Origin: Scilla litardierei
Taxonomy: Eukaryota; Streptophyta; Magnoliopsida; Asparagales; Asparagaceae
Reading direction: 5' to 3'
DNA: 64,000 nt
NCBI GenBank assembly: GCA_030789695.1
Contig: CM061132.1
Location: 156,842,817 to 156,906,816, forward strand
Made by a program: the position numbers and the translations under genes. Numbering within the stretch: position 1 is the first letter of the stretch; each line of letters starts with the position of its first letter. Shown here piece after piece: positions 25,601 to 38,295 of the stretch. Under the pieces are notes generated by a model, which saw only the letters and a list, made by a program, of their open reading frames with translations, was not told the DNA's origin and made no database searches.

Positions 25601-28600
25601 ACTTACCTTCTAGGTCAAACTTTAACGTCTTAGCATGAGAGTAAAATAACCGAACTATATTGTTAACAACCTAAAGCGTAACGAGGAAAAATACTTAATC
25701 AGCACATCTAATATTGGGGAGGCAGGACCAATATTATTTACCCAATGGGAAAGGAGACATTGCAGATATATATGATACTCAATAATAATAGTCCAAAAGA
25801 GGTGTCTTCTTTCGCATTTTGTCACTGTCATATCTCCATTTTCTCACTGTCATATCTCTAAATTACAAGGATTTGATAATCTTAAGTTATATATATGAAA
25901 GGAAACAATTAAAATTATATGTTATTATATAAGAATGTTTCATATCATTATATAACAAAACAGACTTGGCCATACCCCGTTTTGCTGCAAACTCCATCCA
26001 AATGTCAAATGCAGTACGATGCAATTTGACGCCTGCCTTGAGAAATCTCCCAGAATATTTTTCCATCAAAGACCAATTATTTGTATTATAACAGATGCTG
26101 CAAAGTGCCACAACAGAATATGAAATTAGATATTATATACCCAATGAAGCCTCAGAAAAAGAAAAAATAGATGGAATTTTATACTTGGAAATAAAATTGA
26201 ATTAATAACAACTATAAAATCAGGAATTGATATATTTTGAAAATGTAAAAGTAATTGTCACCTAAATATTATGTCTGCTGTGCCCGGTTGCAAAGGCAAG
26301 GAGTTCTTTTTCATTACTTGCATAATCTTCACCATGAGATTTGCATTATTTTTTTCTTTAGCATGCAACTGTTAGCAAAAGTAAATGTAGAGATTACTTT
26401 CAAACGAAGAATAAGAGGAGAAATGCACAAGCCACGGAAAAAATCTCCAAAAATCATTACTCACCAATAGATAATGAGCAGAAGCGATGCTTGGGGTTAG
26501 TCCATAAACATTGTGCTTCCATAACGCCTTCATCCCTGCAAAATTTAGAGAAAAATGTACCAAGCGCAGTCTTTCATCAGTATCGATTTGGGAACCAAAA
26601 ATTTTATCTTAATATTTCTCTTTGTAGAAGGAGAAGCAGAACAGTTGGACTAGGAAGGATACTTGAGTAATAATGAATTCAAATAGAAGGTAAGGGTCAC
26701 ACCAGGTGACAAATCAAACAGAAGTCAAAAAAACAATGTGTATGTGGATAATCTTCTAGAAAATTTGAAGCGCAGGTGTTTGCTGATGATTCTTTTCCTC
26801 CTTGGCGAAAAAAAGAACTTTCCAGTCTCTAGGGGGAAAAGAGTAAGTTTGCGGAAACTTAGGCCAAATGAAAAATCCAACACCAAAAAAGAAGTCAGCT
26901 ATCAAACAGAAGCAAGGAAGAAACCTATGCATTTGAGAAGATAAAGAGTAATATCTGCAGATTTCTCAAACCATAGGAGGATAGCTTCCCTTGAAATTTA
27001 AAGGACTGAGTTACTGATATATTTGAATGTCAAATGATTGACCTAAACTGTAAACTATCAAGCAGAAGTAGTTCATGTATGTCAAAACTAATGAAAAGAC
27101 GCTCCTTTCTTGTTCAAACGGAAGTTTTAACACTAAGTATCCTACAAGCCACATATTCATACTAGAAGTGAGGTTCATTGGAATCTACGCAAATCTGAAT
27201 TTATTGTACTTGATTTTTTAATCACTCTTATTGTTGGGTAATTGAACACTATTAGATACAATCTGGCGAAACAACACTGAATCACAATTGTACGACTTCA
27301 ATACTAGCATGATTCTTGTGGGTTGAGCAATTCTCTCAATCAGGAGTAAGTGAAATGTGGGCATCGTTCAGTTAGAAATGAAACAATTATGCATAAACTG
27401 GTATTAGAAATGCAGCAAAATCTGCAAACAATGAACACATTCATATTCCCTTCTGCCTATACAATTAAAGTTTCTGATGATAAATGATATTCATTTAAAG
27501 TCTTCATGCAGCCACTTTGGCTCCAGATCATCTAGCTATAAGTTGTATGTTTCGGAGCTTTAAGGATGTTAAATATCATGTTCCGACTAGGTTGGACCGA
27601 AGCAGTTCAAGGACACCCTTGCTTGCAGACTAGCACAAAGACTCAAGACAGTGAAGCTGAAAACACATAGCTAGGCTAGAACCTTTGTAAAAGTGCAGCC
27701 AGCCAGCCCTGACTACGAAGAGACTCGTTCAGAGATCAAAGAGTTAATCCACAAAAACTATATATGCTTCTTAGTGATTGATCTCCAAAAAATGATGTTA
27801 TGCATTAACAATGAGGAAAGGGACTATCAGCGGTGGATAACTTGGCTCTCTGCAAGTGACATAATTTCAAAATCTTTTCACTGGATACACAGCAGCAGCA
27901 GTATGGACAAGGAACAATCAAAGTTCAAGATATTAAAAACCTGGACATGTTATTCACTCAACTATAACCCTTTCAAAGAGTCAGTAAATGAAGATAACAC
28001 GTGTCTTGGCAAAAATATTGAAAGAGCTGATTGAGGAGACAGCAAAGGGAGCTGATACAGGATCCAGAGCGGTCTAATTTTCTAACATCTTCATCTGTGT
28101 GTGTGAACATGATTAGTTTGATGTTGACAGTGTGGGAGGATGTTGCACGTCTTTGGAGGTATATTGACTCTTGACAATACTTTCGTCAATTTGGTTCTTA
28201 AAATCAAAATGCCTTTAAAAACGGCCAATTCAGGCGCTATTACAGGCTGTCAGACAATGGTACACATTTTTATAGATAACATCATTTTTACATAAAATCA
28301 TTACAAACGCTGTGTGCAGCTGAAGGAAAACAGGCAGGAATCAGCCTGCAGATTGATACATTGTGTGCTACCATGCATACTCCGGATTATGTGGTCATCC
28401 ATCTTCAATGCTCTTTCAGTGTGTGTATGAATACTTCTCATGTGAAGCTAAGTGGAGGCAGAGATAATCATGCTACTTATCACATGAGAATTTAGTTGGG
28501 AATTAAATTTCCTATTAAACTCGTCAATGTTACAAATAACGGTGATGGTAGCGTAGTGGTAAGGGCCCGCCAAGGACCATACCGCTATGGCGGGCCATGG

Positions 28601-31600
28601 TAAGGCAATGATGGTTTTTTTTTGTTTTTTTATTTCTTCTTCCATTCCTCCCCCCGCCCCTCCTCCCTTGCCCCCACCCCCACTGCCAGCAACTATAGCA
28701 TGCACACTTGCAGGTATGAGTGTAGGGGCTTGGGGGAGGAAGAAGAAAGAAAAAGGAGGATGGAGAAGTTGATAATGAAATAAGAATGAAAATATTGCTG
28801 GCACGATCTGTCAAGTTCTAAACATATATGAAGGCCACAAACTTATTTATTTTATATAGAATGACAAAAAGTTTGGGATAACCTTTTAATTTCTCTACAA
28901 ATATTAAATCTTTTGCATTAGTGTGCAAGAGTTGGCTGGCTGCATGGGTGAGAAATCCAAAAAATCTCCATGTGCGAGACGTGCGAGTGATTTCTGAAGT
29001 ACGATACCCGAAAGGTTATCAAATCCATAATCTCCTTCCTCACATCCCCACCACATCCATTTCTGCTTTCATCATGCGTTAAACTTGGCATCAGAGCCAA
29101 AATCTAATTTTTATTTTTTTATCATAAAATTTCTTTTTTCTTATTTTTAGTTAGATTTTAGATCAAAGATAAAAAATCTTACATTTTCTTCTTTTTAATC
29201 ATCATTTTCTTATCTTTAGATATTTAAATTCAATGAACCCCTAACTTTTTCATCTTTTTCCATCATCATCAAAAAAGACATCGTTTTACTTTTTTCTTTA
29301 TTATAATTAGATTTGGATTTTTTTTAAAAGGGTGATGTCAATTATTTTTTAAAAAGAGTGATAAAAATCAAAAAGAGAGAAGAATAAATAAATAATAAAA
29401 AGAGAGAGATCAACAAAAAAATAAAAAGAGAGAGATATATATAAATTCAAAAAAGACAAGAATATTTGAATGAAAAACCAGAGAGAGGAAACAAAAAAGA
29501 AAAGAAAAAATAAAAAATAAAAAGTTTGCTGATTTTACAGAGTCAAAACCTGATCATCCGGATTAAAGCTCTACAAGTTTTAGAGGATTTACGTGATACT
29601 ACAAAGCTGATTTTCACTTCGGATAATCTCATCTCTATTCTGATCAAATCTTTAGTTAAAATTTCAAAAATTTCTCTATTTGATTTTATTCACATAATTG
29701 ATACCGCGAGTATTGGATCATTGTCTAGTCTCGGTCTATGTGTTACATTAACATACTTCGGCTGAATTTTGTCATATAGATTTGGACCGAATGATTATAT
29801 TTTGTTTGCATAATTAGCGTATGGTGTTAGGCTATTGCATTTGCATTTGTGTGGCATTTGTGTGACTGATTAAAATTGCAAGTTATTATGTAGTGGCAAA
29901 ACCATTACATCGGACATGGATATTATGCAATTTAAAGGCTAAAAATCAACTTTAAAAATATACCTAGAACTAAAAGTTGATCTAAATCATGAAAGAGATC
30001 GCATATAAGCCTTGGAGGATAAATTGATTAAAGCACAAAATTTTAAGGAAGAATCACAAAGTACATTTGATGATGAAACTAGAATGATAAAAATAGAAAT
30101 AATCGAAATAATAAGATACAAGATAAGAATTTTAAGGATAACTTTAGATGAGATAACATTACATGTTGGAGTAAAATATGTGCTCCTGATTTTAATAAAA
30201 CTTATAATTCTCAGACCTTCTCAGATTGACTAGCAGAGATGGAGCATTTGTTCGAATGATACCAGTTATCAAATGAGCTGAAGGTCTAATTTACTAAGAT
30301 AAAACTTATAAGGTCGGGTAAAAACCCCTGAGCATTAATATATAAACAACAAGAGAACATCTAAAACCTATACAGACTTCGAACAAAATCAAGCTCAAAT
30401 AGAAATATTTGCCTTCTACCTATAGATACCACTTATTAAAAACATAATGATCTACGTCAAATAAGTATGACTGTGAAATAATAGATGACTAAGTTCAATA
30501 ACGTATTTGACAGGAGAGAGCTGCAAGAAGACCATCGGTATACCATTGCTATGTTTTGTCCAGGACAGAAAGCATATATTAGACGTGAAATGCCTCATAG
30601 ACAATATGCAACAAGCATGTAAACTATTCTTACATTTGAAATCCATGAGAATCCACATAGACAGAAAGCCTACTTTTAAATCCGATGAGCACTTTAAACG
30701 ATAAAGTGATAAGTGACAGTATAACTAAATTAGAAGCTAATGTCGCTAAAGAGATAAATGGAAAGGCTACAAGAACATCAAAAATCTAAAAAGTAATGTT
30801 TCAAATGTCAAAACTTTGGTCATTTCACTAGTTAGCGCCCTGACAGGAGCCTACTTGTAGGAGAAGTTAATAATGATGATGAATTAATTGAAAAAGAATA
30901 TATTATATCTCAATAAATTGATGCGACAGACAATGATCTAGAGGAATCTAGTGCCCACTTACAAGTCATTATGTGCTTAATTACTACACATAGGAGTGAA
31001 GATGATTGGCAAATGATTCGTATTTTCGTTACCTAGTCAAAATTGAAAATAGATCTTTCAAAGGGACGAATGATGAAGGTTGTTTCACGAATTTAGTCAC
31101 CATGTCAGCTATTGAGAAGATGCGACTAAAAGTTGAACCTCATCTACAGCCTTATAACATTACATGGATTGATGAAAAATCACATTTTGTTATCCGTCGT
31201 TATTTAGTGTCTATCCAGTTTTCAAGCTATCACGATAGCATCTGGTGTGATGTACTCATAGATGATACACATTTTGCTCGGTAAACCTTAGCTGTATGAC
31301 TTAGATATTACACATTCAAAAAGATCCAATATGTATACATTTATATTTGAAGAAAATTATGTTGACCCATTATAAACATAAACGCATAATTGAAAGTCAG
31401 AAGAATGGATTAATCTTTAAAAAGTCACTAACCCAGATACATCATGATGTGAATCCAAGTTCATTAGAATTAGGCTTTGACATTGTTCCTAATGTAATTC
31501 ATGAACAATTTGTATATGATATGAGTGATTTGCATCTCAAGAGTTATAAAATTGTTGCAATTAACGATGATATTCACAGGTTTGCAATAGAATCAACTGA

Positions 31601-34100
31601 AAATTTACAGGAATTTACAGTTATTGATGAGATGATAATTAGATTTTGCCCAAAAATATTTATCATAACCAATAAGGAGGCTTTGCACGCATCCGACATG
31701 CTCATCAAGCGATGATTCCGATGTGACTGAGCTTATTATTTCATAGGAGCTTGAAGACAACATCTGCATCATTTATAATTTGTCATTTCCATGTGCCACC
31801 ATCAAGCTGATCATAATTTCTGTCTGGTTGTACTATTCCTGTGAATATTCACCAGGTGATAAAGTTCTCAAACCGAAAAGAATGATAGAGATCTAGATTA
31901 AAATTGGAGATAAAATCCTTTTCTTTATTTTATTTTATTTTAAATTTCATATTTGAGGTAGTGATAAAGTTTAAGTCCTTTGAGTCATACAATTGTTTTA
32001 AGTCTTTTAGCTATTTTATTTAGGATAAACTTTGAGTTATTTTGAGTCTTTAATTTATTTTAGTTATTTTAATTATTTTAAAAGTTTTATCCACATTGGA
32101 TATGAATTTTGAACGCCAAGTTGTAAGTCAATATAAGGGCCATAAATTTATTTATTTTATATAGACCAATGAAGAATAGAAATTTTGATGTAAACTTTAG
32201 GGTTTTCTATAAATATTGAATCTTTTGTATCTGTATGCGAAAGTGGGCTTGGTTGCCTGGGCGAGATGTCACGAAAAATCTCGTGTGTGACTGTGCGAGT
32301 TGATGATCGTTAGATTCTCAAGGTGTGAGTCCTAAAAAGTTATCAAATCTGAAAACTCATTCTTCTCTAAGTCCATACCATATCCCATCCCACTTCTATT
32401 TTGCATCATCGGGGTAGGCCTTGGCCTAATGCGAAGCGGCCAGAGTTTGACACCGTCATGGCAGGGCTACACTCGGCCTTTTTCCAAAACAAGAACTAGA
32501 AATCTCAGACTTGTAATTAGAACATGAATGGGTTAAAGATAATAAAAGATTTAGCCATTAAAAACTTCAGGGTGATGAGCCAAAATGAAAACTGATATAT
32601 GATCAGAGACAAAATTCTAACTACTCTAGAGGGGTATATCACGTTCTAAATTGACTCCTCTTGTTTTACTTATTATACAATTGAGTTAAGTTGATAAAGC
32701 ATTGGATGCTGAATAAATCATATTTTCACTTATTATACCATTTATTTGGCTTAGTTCATATTAAAAATGTATTATGTGATTCACATGTTGAAGGAATCCC
32801 CTACCTTACTCCGAATCCCCTTGAGTGAATCATTCGTCAACATGCACAGCCATATGCACTACCCTCCCATCCCCATCCCCACAAAAAACAAAAAGGAAGA
32901 AAGAAAGAACCACATGCACATGCATGGCCACACAAAATGAATGGAGGAAAAAAGAAGAGAGAAGAAAATGAGTCACTTTGGCACCTTTTGTTACACAAAA
33001 AGAAAGAAGTCATCAAGAGAAAATGAAATGATAATCAAAGCGAATTAGCATGTTCAAAGTCTTTAACTAATACACAATTGTTAATAAATGTTGATGTGGA
33101 ACAATCATAAGTAATCTTCATTTCTTGAAAGAATATGCAACAGTCCATAAAATGGAATATTCAGATCATATAGTATGGCTTACACACTATAAAATTTTAT
33201 ATATAGAATGTGCCTGCAAATGTTCAATAGCATACCATATTCAGGAGCATTTGCATGAGTGCAAGCCTTCGTAATTCTCATACAAAGATGGCAGTTGAAG
33301 TTTTCATGTATACGCAGATTTGACAATCTCTGCATCATTAGGGCAACTGACTCAAAATTTGGAATTAATGACATAAAATTTTGCATACAAGAAGAAACAC
33401 ATGGTGATGCATGTCAATTAATGTGGATGTCCCTCAGTGCAAGCATATGCTTAAAATGCGTGTTAGAACCTGGAAAGAATAAGGTTGAGGGAACTAACAA
33501 TTCCCTTGCACCTCCATTTTCAGCTCGCTCAGTATTACAGTTGACAACAGAGGACTATAGCCAGAAAATTGTATAAACCACCAAATTAGTGCCACCACCA
33601 TTCATCAATTGTTAGCCACCAAACACTACAAGTTGTCATCTATATCTTACAGTCTCAAACTCAGCATCCATGATCCCAGCTCTGCCTTGCACCTCCAAAT
33701 CCAAAAGCATCAAACCCAAACTGTCATTTACCTCTATGACTAATCATTTAGTATTCACCTCTATCTCTACGCAATAAGTATTTTTGAGTTTCAGATATTA
33801 AGATGCATCCATCTGAAAATCACCAACTGGGTGTTCATTGACATTCAAATTAGTTGACAGTTATTTTCTCCACCCCCATGCAATTAACTCTTGTATAATG
33901 TTACCATGAGTTATGTAAACGATCTTTATCTTGATATTAGTGAGGAAGGAAGTGTTTGCTTCATCAGTCTCCAACTCCAGTAAACAAGATAACTTTAATA
34001 GATGGTTAAAAAGTAGTAGGTTATGCATGTGTGTCTGCGCGTGCGCGTGGACATTCATGAGTCGCTATTTGTGAGTATATGCACACCCATGTGTGTCTTA

Positions 34101-34136
<36 letters not shown>

Positions 34137-37100
34137 GAGGGATGGATGGAGAGACAGACTCACAAATACACGAAGCCTCTGCAGTATTTGAAACAAAAGC
34201 TTTATGTCCTCAGAGTTAGTACAGTTTTCAACTAGTGACCACAAGTCAGCATTTGGAGGCATTGATCTGGCTTCATCTACAGATTTGAGTATTTTCTGGT
34301 AAAGGTCCATGACAATCTCTGCAATCATGATAGAGTTAAATCATTCATTAAACCTCCAAAAGAATGATAAACTCAAATTATTTCACAGACAAACACATGA
34401 AAGATAAGGCCATCAAAAGTTACTGCATGTAGGATACGAGAATACACCAAATAAACTGTTAGCACATAGAGGACACCCAAAAAATTAAAAAAATTGAAAT
34501 TCAGATGCAACTCAAGAAAGGATAAATCCATTTCATCATACAAAAAGTGACATGGCAATTCACCGTCCATTCATCAAGAAAAATTCATGGAAACATTCCG
34601 AATTCCAAAAATGAGAACGACATTATATCCTCACAGATGTCTATGTAAATATGTGTTAATATGTCAATGTAGCGAAGGAATAACTATGTGAAACAATACG
34701 TAGTTCAATCCTCACTAAAGCACTCTATCATACAAATCAGATTTACCTTGTGATTCAAGCACATTTGAAGTGTTTGTGTACAAACGTAGACTAGTATGCT
34801 ATGCAACAACTCAAATGGACGACTGTATCATTTTAACATGATCTACATCATTTAAATGTTTTAAAAACAAAAAAACAAATACTTTTATGATAATTTACAT
34901 ATGCATCAAGTGGCCTCAAAATGAAAGACCGGAAACTGAGAATTTTTGTTGATATGTAGATTGGGGAATACAAATTGAAAATCCCACATTTGGATCATAA
35001 TTTAAACACTTTGAAATCATTCGACGCCAATCTCTGTGTCTAAACATTCTAGATCATAAACTAAATAACTCGCTACTTTTGGCCATCTATAGTGTGCATG
35101 TGCAAGGAAACTTTAAGTAGGATTTTTTAAGTCACTCCAAATGATTTTGATCAACTTTAGAGGAGGGGATCTTCAAAGTGAATGCCCTATTAGCTGAATT
35201 TTAATATGCATGCATTGGTTCCAAAGCCTCCCAGGAGGATCCCAAGTCAATTCTATTTATCAATGTGTGTATGTGTGTTTGTGCACACACAAGCTTGCAT
35301 GCACACAAAGGATAACTGGAAGTAGATATATAAAGGGTAAATTCCACTAACACCTCAGCCCATGTATTATTACATGTGTCACTAATACGCTTGTATGTGT
35401 GTGTCCACACAACCATGCATGCACACAAAGGATAACTAAAAGTAACAAGTTGCATAAATAAAAGTGTAAATTTTGCTAACACCATATGTACTATTGTATG
35501 TGTATCACTAAACACCCTAAAACCATGAAATTGGCAGAAACATTTGAGAGAGACATTTTAGTTAATGAGAAACGTTAAATTCCGTGAAATCTTAAATTTG
35601 TTTCTTTTTTGACCATCATTGCTTCTTCCTCCGCCATTTGTTAGTCGCTATTCTCTCCCCTTTATCTCTATTTCTCTGCAATTTTGAGTGGAGCAATATG
35701 TTTGAGAGAGGATGATGGTGAAGAAGGATAGGATGGGAGAGAGTAGCAGTAGCAAATTGGGGAAGACTAAGCATCGAGTGGTATAAAATGAAAAAAATAA
35801 GATTTAACTGACTTTAAATTTTTCACTTACTCAGGGGCATGTATCTTCTAATTTCATATTCAGATGTGTGTAACGACACACACGCAATAATACATGAATT
35901 GCCAGTGGAATTTACCGTAAATTAAAACAAATTTAGAACATTCTAGGTTTACTTCACACACATCAAATAGTCGCTATGCTATGTAGAGGGCCAAAAATTA
36001 AGAGTTGCTTAGTTACATGCCGTAGAATGTTTGGAACATAATAAATTGTTATCAAGTGTTCACAATATTCTTTTATCATGGCTGATGGCTTGAGATTTCA
36101 ATTGGAATGCCCCAATCTATTGATCTAAGTAACTTGCTATTGGTTGTCCTTCTTGGGTCCACTCAGTATATGGGCAAGAAAAATGAATCTTTTAAATTTG
36201 TCTTTCCTACAAAGTTTAAACGATTTAGATCAACTTCAGTTAATTCTAAAATTTGATTCCTGAGAACCCTAAATGATGTATATCAACGTCAATATATTGG
36301 TTCTTCAAAACAGATGACATATAAGAATTTTAGTGTAAAGTATTTGCATCCAAGTCCTTACAGAATTAACTTTCCCTTCCTCCCACCCTCCTGAGGTAAC
36401 TTTTGCAAAGCCATGAACAATTGAATTTCTTTAGTAACACCATGACATCATTTTAAGATCAAATGACAGTATTTCTTGTAAATTGCAAAATTTTGAGTAT
36501 TTTATTTTATAAGTGGCGTGTGTGTGTATGAGATATTATGACTTGATCTATATGATAAAATGTTAATCCGTTCTTTATGACTAATGAAGTGATACTAATA
36601 TCGCTACAAGGTGATAAATTCCTTGTATATTTTTTGTATTTCAAGGAAATTATTTCGGAAATGATATTGTGAAATGAAATGCCATCCATTCAGTATTTGA
36701 CACATTATGATTCAACAAGTCACACTTTAGATTGTAAGTAGCTGTTTAACTTTTATAACTTCTATTAAAACTGCCTAATCCAATAGTAAGATGCAGTCAT
36801 GCTCATTAGCGTGTATCTTACCCTTTATTTTTAACGCTTCAAAAATAATATGAATACTTACTTGAGAAGCAATATCAATCATGATTTAATAAGTTTTCAA
36901 ATCAAATCATTTGATGTTTGAGAAACAACAAAAGTTATGCTTTAGTGTTTTCAAATCATTCAATTAACATGAAAAATATTAAAATAATTAATGAAATCTA
37001 TCTTCAACATTCATAATCTCATTATATCATTGGATGAACGTCATTTACAATTTAACAATGAAAATCTATCTTGTAAACATTAAACTTATAAAGAATGCAC

Positions 37101-37970
37101 CTGATAAATATGCATTTTCATCATCATCATCATCTTAGCATTCATCCCAAAAAAATTAGGGACATCTTCATAGACTCGGTAGAAATATATCGGATCAAGA
37201 CAAGAATTTCATATATATGCATTTTCTTAACAAAAATTTCATATATATACGCTCATTTCATAATAAATTCCTTCATTTGAAGCAAAAAATATAAATATAT
37301 GATAATTCCTTAACAAGCCCATTTTCAATCTCTCAATATAAGTTACCATGTCACAAAAAATGGAAAAAAAAATGAAATAACCCTAAACAATTGAAACAAT
37401 ATAAATAATAACCCAGTGATAAACATAAAAAGAATTATGTAGTGCACCAAAAGCACGAAACATCAAAAATGTTAAAATTGACACTAATGCTTGGCAAATC
37501 GTGGAGCTATACTACTCAAGTACTTTAAGAGTAAAAACCATTTAAACCCATCTAAGACTATCGAATTCAAGCAAAAGCAAAGAACCTGTAGGACCAGCAG
37601 ATTCCTTCACCGCTTCTGATGAGAAACAAGCCCTCGCCATAGGAGAACAGATCGAGAGATGCCCAAATTGTCGAGCAGTAACAATTGAAGGCGCCAAGAA
37701 TGCATGACCATTATTTCCTAAAAAAAATTAAAGAGGCATTCAAACAAACAAGCAACCTACAAACAAAAAGATACAAAAAGTCCTAGAAAACCCTAGCGTA
37801 CGTGGTTTCAGGAGGCTCGGATCCTCGGATGCGTGCGATACACACGAGTAAGAGCTCGATGCCCCGGCGGTCCGGTCACCGGCGGGGATATAGAGAGCGA
37901 GGGAATTGGACGAGTGTACTGAGATCCGGTTCAGCGCGGCGAGGCGCCTTAAGCGGAGGGAGGTGAGCAT
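13662..37970 (-). CDS. Mitochondrial PPR/TPR-like protein, 401 aa, 11 exons over 24.3 kb
   Basis: Exons (minus): 37970-37802, 37717-37586, 34318-34164, 33329-33236, 26535-26465, 26368-26262, 26097-25976, 24919-24831, 17690-17631, 14235-14131, 13763-13662. They sum to 1206 nt; every junction is GT-AG and phases agree throughout. Residues 1 to about 88 look like a mitochondrial presequence: Arg/Ser-rich, few acids, with RACFSSE as a plausible cleavage context. The rest is helical and PPR/TPR-like, including SVDEARSMPPNADLWSLVE, KALWKHNVYGLTPSIASAH, TAFDIWMEFAAKRGD and VVVEWPKQVIKRKKKED. From memory this matches a conserved low-copy plant family annotated as mitochondrial PPR-like proteins. I cannot fix the ortholog or its RNA or ribosomal role. 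Introns 2, 4, 8 and 9 (3.3, 6.7, 7.1 and 3.4 kb) carry most of the mobile elements listed below. No stop or frameshift in any exon. Confidence 0.85.
15205..15460. repeat. Minisatellite in intron 9 of the PPR-like gene
   Basis: Irregular tandem units built on CTACTCACATTACACATTT followed by GCTAAACA, at least five copies. It lies immediately upstream of a Helitron-like end. Confidence 0.6.
15500..15581 (+). mobile_element. Helitron-like 3' terminus (5' end not found)
   Basis: Hairpin CGTGCCC-GAGGGCACTGG is followed by TTATGACTAG and then T. This is the same terminal design as the complete Helitron at 45555-46721. The preceding 60 bases (ATTTTGGAGGGAGAG...AAGATTTTAAATGAA) also resemble that element. 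No convincing 5' TC end was seen; the minisatellite just upstream may be part of it. Confidence 0.6.
15738..16310. repeat. Three diverged copies of a 160-bp sequence, one inverted
   Basis: 15738-15890 and about 16145-16305 are direct copies; about 15940-16105 is the same sequence inverted between them. Shared words include ATATGTCAAAAA, GATCACAT, GGTTTGGAT or GGTTGGAT, and GATATTTGAAGC. It looks like the foldback remains of an unidentified DNA transposon in intron 9. Confidence 0.55.
18936..19687. mobile_element. hAT-like non-autonomous TIR element, 752 bp
   Basis: Starts TAGGGATGAAAACGG and ends CTGTTTTCATCCCTA, short terminal inverted repeats of the hAT style. The inside has subterminal GGCCC/GGGCC-rich motifs at both ends and an AT-rich middle without coding capacity. 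Flanking 8-mers (ATCCACAT and AAACACAA) match only partly, so the target duplication is decayed or the edge is off by a base. Lies in intron 8 of the PPR-like gene. Confidence 0.65.
21619..22495. mobile_element. Mutator-like TIR element (MULE-type MITE), 877 bp
   Basis: Long terminal inverted repeats of about 200 bp, starting GGGGTATTCACAAA on both ends and running through CCTAACGTTT, CCGCTTTCAACTTAATACC and AAGTCATACACA. A perfect 9-bp target duplication TAGAAAAAA flanks it (21610-21618 and 22496-22504), as expected for Mutator transposition. No transposase; the centre is a GC minisatellite. Lies in intron 8 of the PPR-like gene. Confidence 0.88.
21830..22285. repeat. GC-rich palindromic minisatellite inside the MULE-type element
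   Basis: Units of roughly 40 to 50 bp built on CCGCCTCAGTCGAGGAGG with GGGGGAGGGGGCGCCCCCTCC, repeated about nine times with drift. Each unit is a near palindrome. Open frames across it (198 and 104 codons) are compositional; I see no protein family in them. Confidence 0.75.
23567..23690. repeat. Low-complexity C-run and A-rich tract
   Basis: A CA repeat leads into about 19 C, then an A-rich stretch with CAAAA words. It lies inside intron 8. No function seen. Confidence 0.8.
24030..24599. mobile_element. hAT-like element remnant with ATGCGGCCGCAT-type motifs
   Basis: Both ends are packed with palindromic GCGGCCGCATAA and TTATGCGACCGC words (24030-24170 and 24498-24590) around an AT-rich core. 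The right end, read inward on the minus strand, begins CAGTGTTATAAAATGCGG, a hAT-style terminus. The left terminus is not clear (candidate TACTGTAAAAATAG near 23,988). Non-coding, in intron 8. Confidence 0.55.
29085..29098 (+). other. Primer-binding site, initiator tRNA-Met type
   Basis: TTGGCATCAGAGCC lies about 10 bases after the LTR end. It differs by one base from TGGTATCAGAGCC, complementary to the 3' end of plant initiator tRNA-Met. Confidence 0.75.
31006..31284 (+). pseudogene. Gypsy protease-region fragment
   Basis: The 92-codon frame fits the segment around the gypsy retroviral-type protease: a loss-of-start reading with MSAIEKMRLKVEPHLQPYNITWID and CDVLIDDTHFAR, comparable to the conserved LKTEPHPHPYKIGW-like and CDVV-like blocks known from plant elements. 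The following LLGRPWQYD-like block is scrambled. Decayed. Confidence 0.6.
31347..31715 (+). pseudogene. Gypsy integrase C-terminal-like fragment
   Basis: A 122-codon frame with FTVIDEMIIRFCPKIF and a following KEALHAS. This resembles the GPF/GPY-region VGD.VMVR..PERFP..LHAR pattern of gypsy integrases. Its close spacing to the protease fragment implies that RT, RNase H and the integrase core were deleted. Confidence 0.5.
34104..34131. repeat. (GT)n microsatellite
   Basis: About 14 GT units directly beyond exon 3 of the PPR-like gene, in intron 3. On the transcribed strand this is a CA repeat 30 to 60 nt after the 5' splice site, a position where such repeats can influence splicing. Confidence 0.85.
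35335..35917. mobile_element. Putative TIR element, about 580 bp
   Basis: Begins GGGTAAATTCCACT...CATGTATTATTAC. The inverted counterpart at 35,880-35,917 reads, on the other strand, CGGTAAATTCCACTGGCAATTCATGTATTATTG-like (two blocks, mismatched in the middle). No clear target duplication. A 127-bp tandem repeat (35,295-35,320 against 35,420-35,445, GCATGCACACAAAGGATAACT) overlaps its left side. In intron 2. Confidence 0.5.
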
Positions 37971-38295
37971 GGCTGTGAAGAGTCGAGGATGAACACAGCG
38001 TGAGCGATGAATCTCAGGGACGGAGCGACATTAGGACCAGGGGGCCCCCGGAAATTGACAACGAAATTACTTAAATGTCTTTGGTGGAAAAAAAAAGAGA
38101 AATACTACCTGCACCTCAAAACATGAGGTGCATATAGGCTTTTGTGCATTTTTTTTGCTAAGTTTGGAAAAAATGTAACTTGATTAGAAATACTGACATG
38201 ACATATTGATTGTTTTTGGCTTAAAAGGGTTAGTGCACCTCATTATTTGAGGTGCATAGAGCACAACTCAAAAAAAAATGGTACAATAATGACTA
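37971..38295 (-). promoter_or_regulatory. Upstream region of the PPR-like gene with twin hairpins
   Basis: 325 bp between the start codon and the Copia-B LTR, so it must contain the 5' UTR and any core promoter that escaped the insertion. Two perfect hairpins with identical 9-bp arms (TGCACCTCA/TGAGGTGCA, 5-base loops) sit at 38110-38132 and 38234-38256. No clear TATA box. A phrase near 38,010-38,050 (GGGACGGAGCGACATTAGGACCAGGGGGCCCCC) is reminiscent of recurrent plant transposon ends. Confidence 0.5.

Larger units (their letters stand above)
28805..32408 (+). mobile_element. Degenerate Ty3/gypsy element in intron 4 of the PPR-like gene
   Basis: 5' LTR remnant about 28805-29074, 3' LTR about 31950-32408. 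They share many words (TTATTTATTTTATATAGA, AATATT(A/G)AATCTTTTGCAT or -TGTAT, AAAGGTTATCAAATC). A primer site follows the 5' LTR. The interior has a gag zinc-knuckle trace near 30,795-30,840 (CFKCQNFGHF), a protease-like segment and an integrase C-terminal-like segment. RT and most of integrase are missing. It is old and non-functional, and is oriented opposite to the host gene. Confidence 0.75.

Noticed and set aside
27693..28034. 113-codon frame in intron 4 of the PPR-like gene
   Set aside because: No motif or splice context supports it; exons 4 and 5 join in phase without it.
28535..28610. A-box-like GGTAGCGTAGTGGTAAG with a GGCCCGCC/GGCGGGCC hairpin
   Set aside because: No B box follows, so neither a tRNA nor a SINE can be supported.
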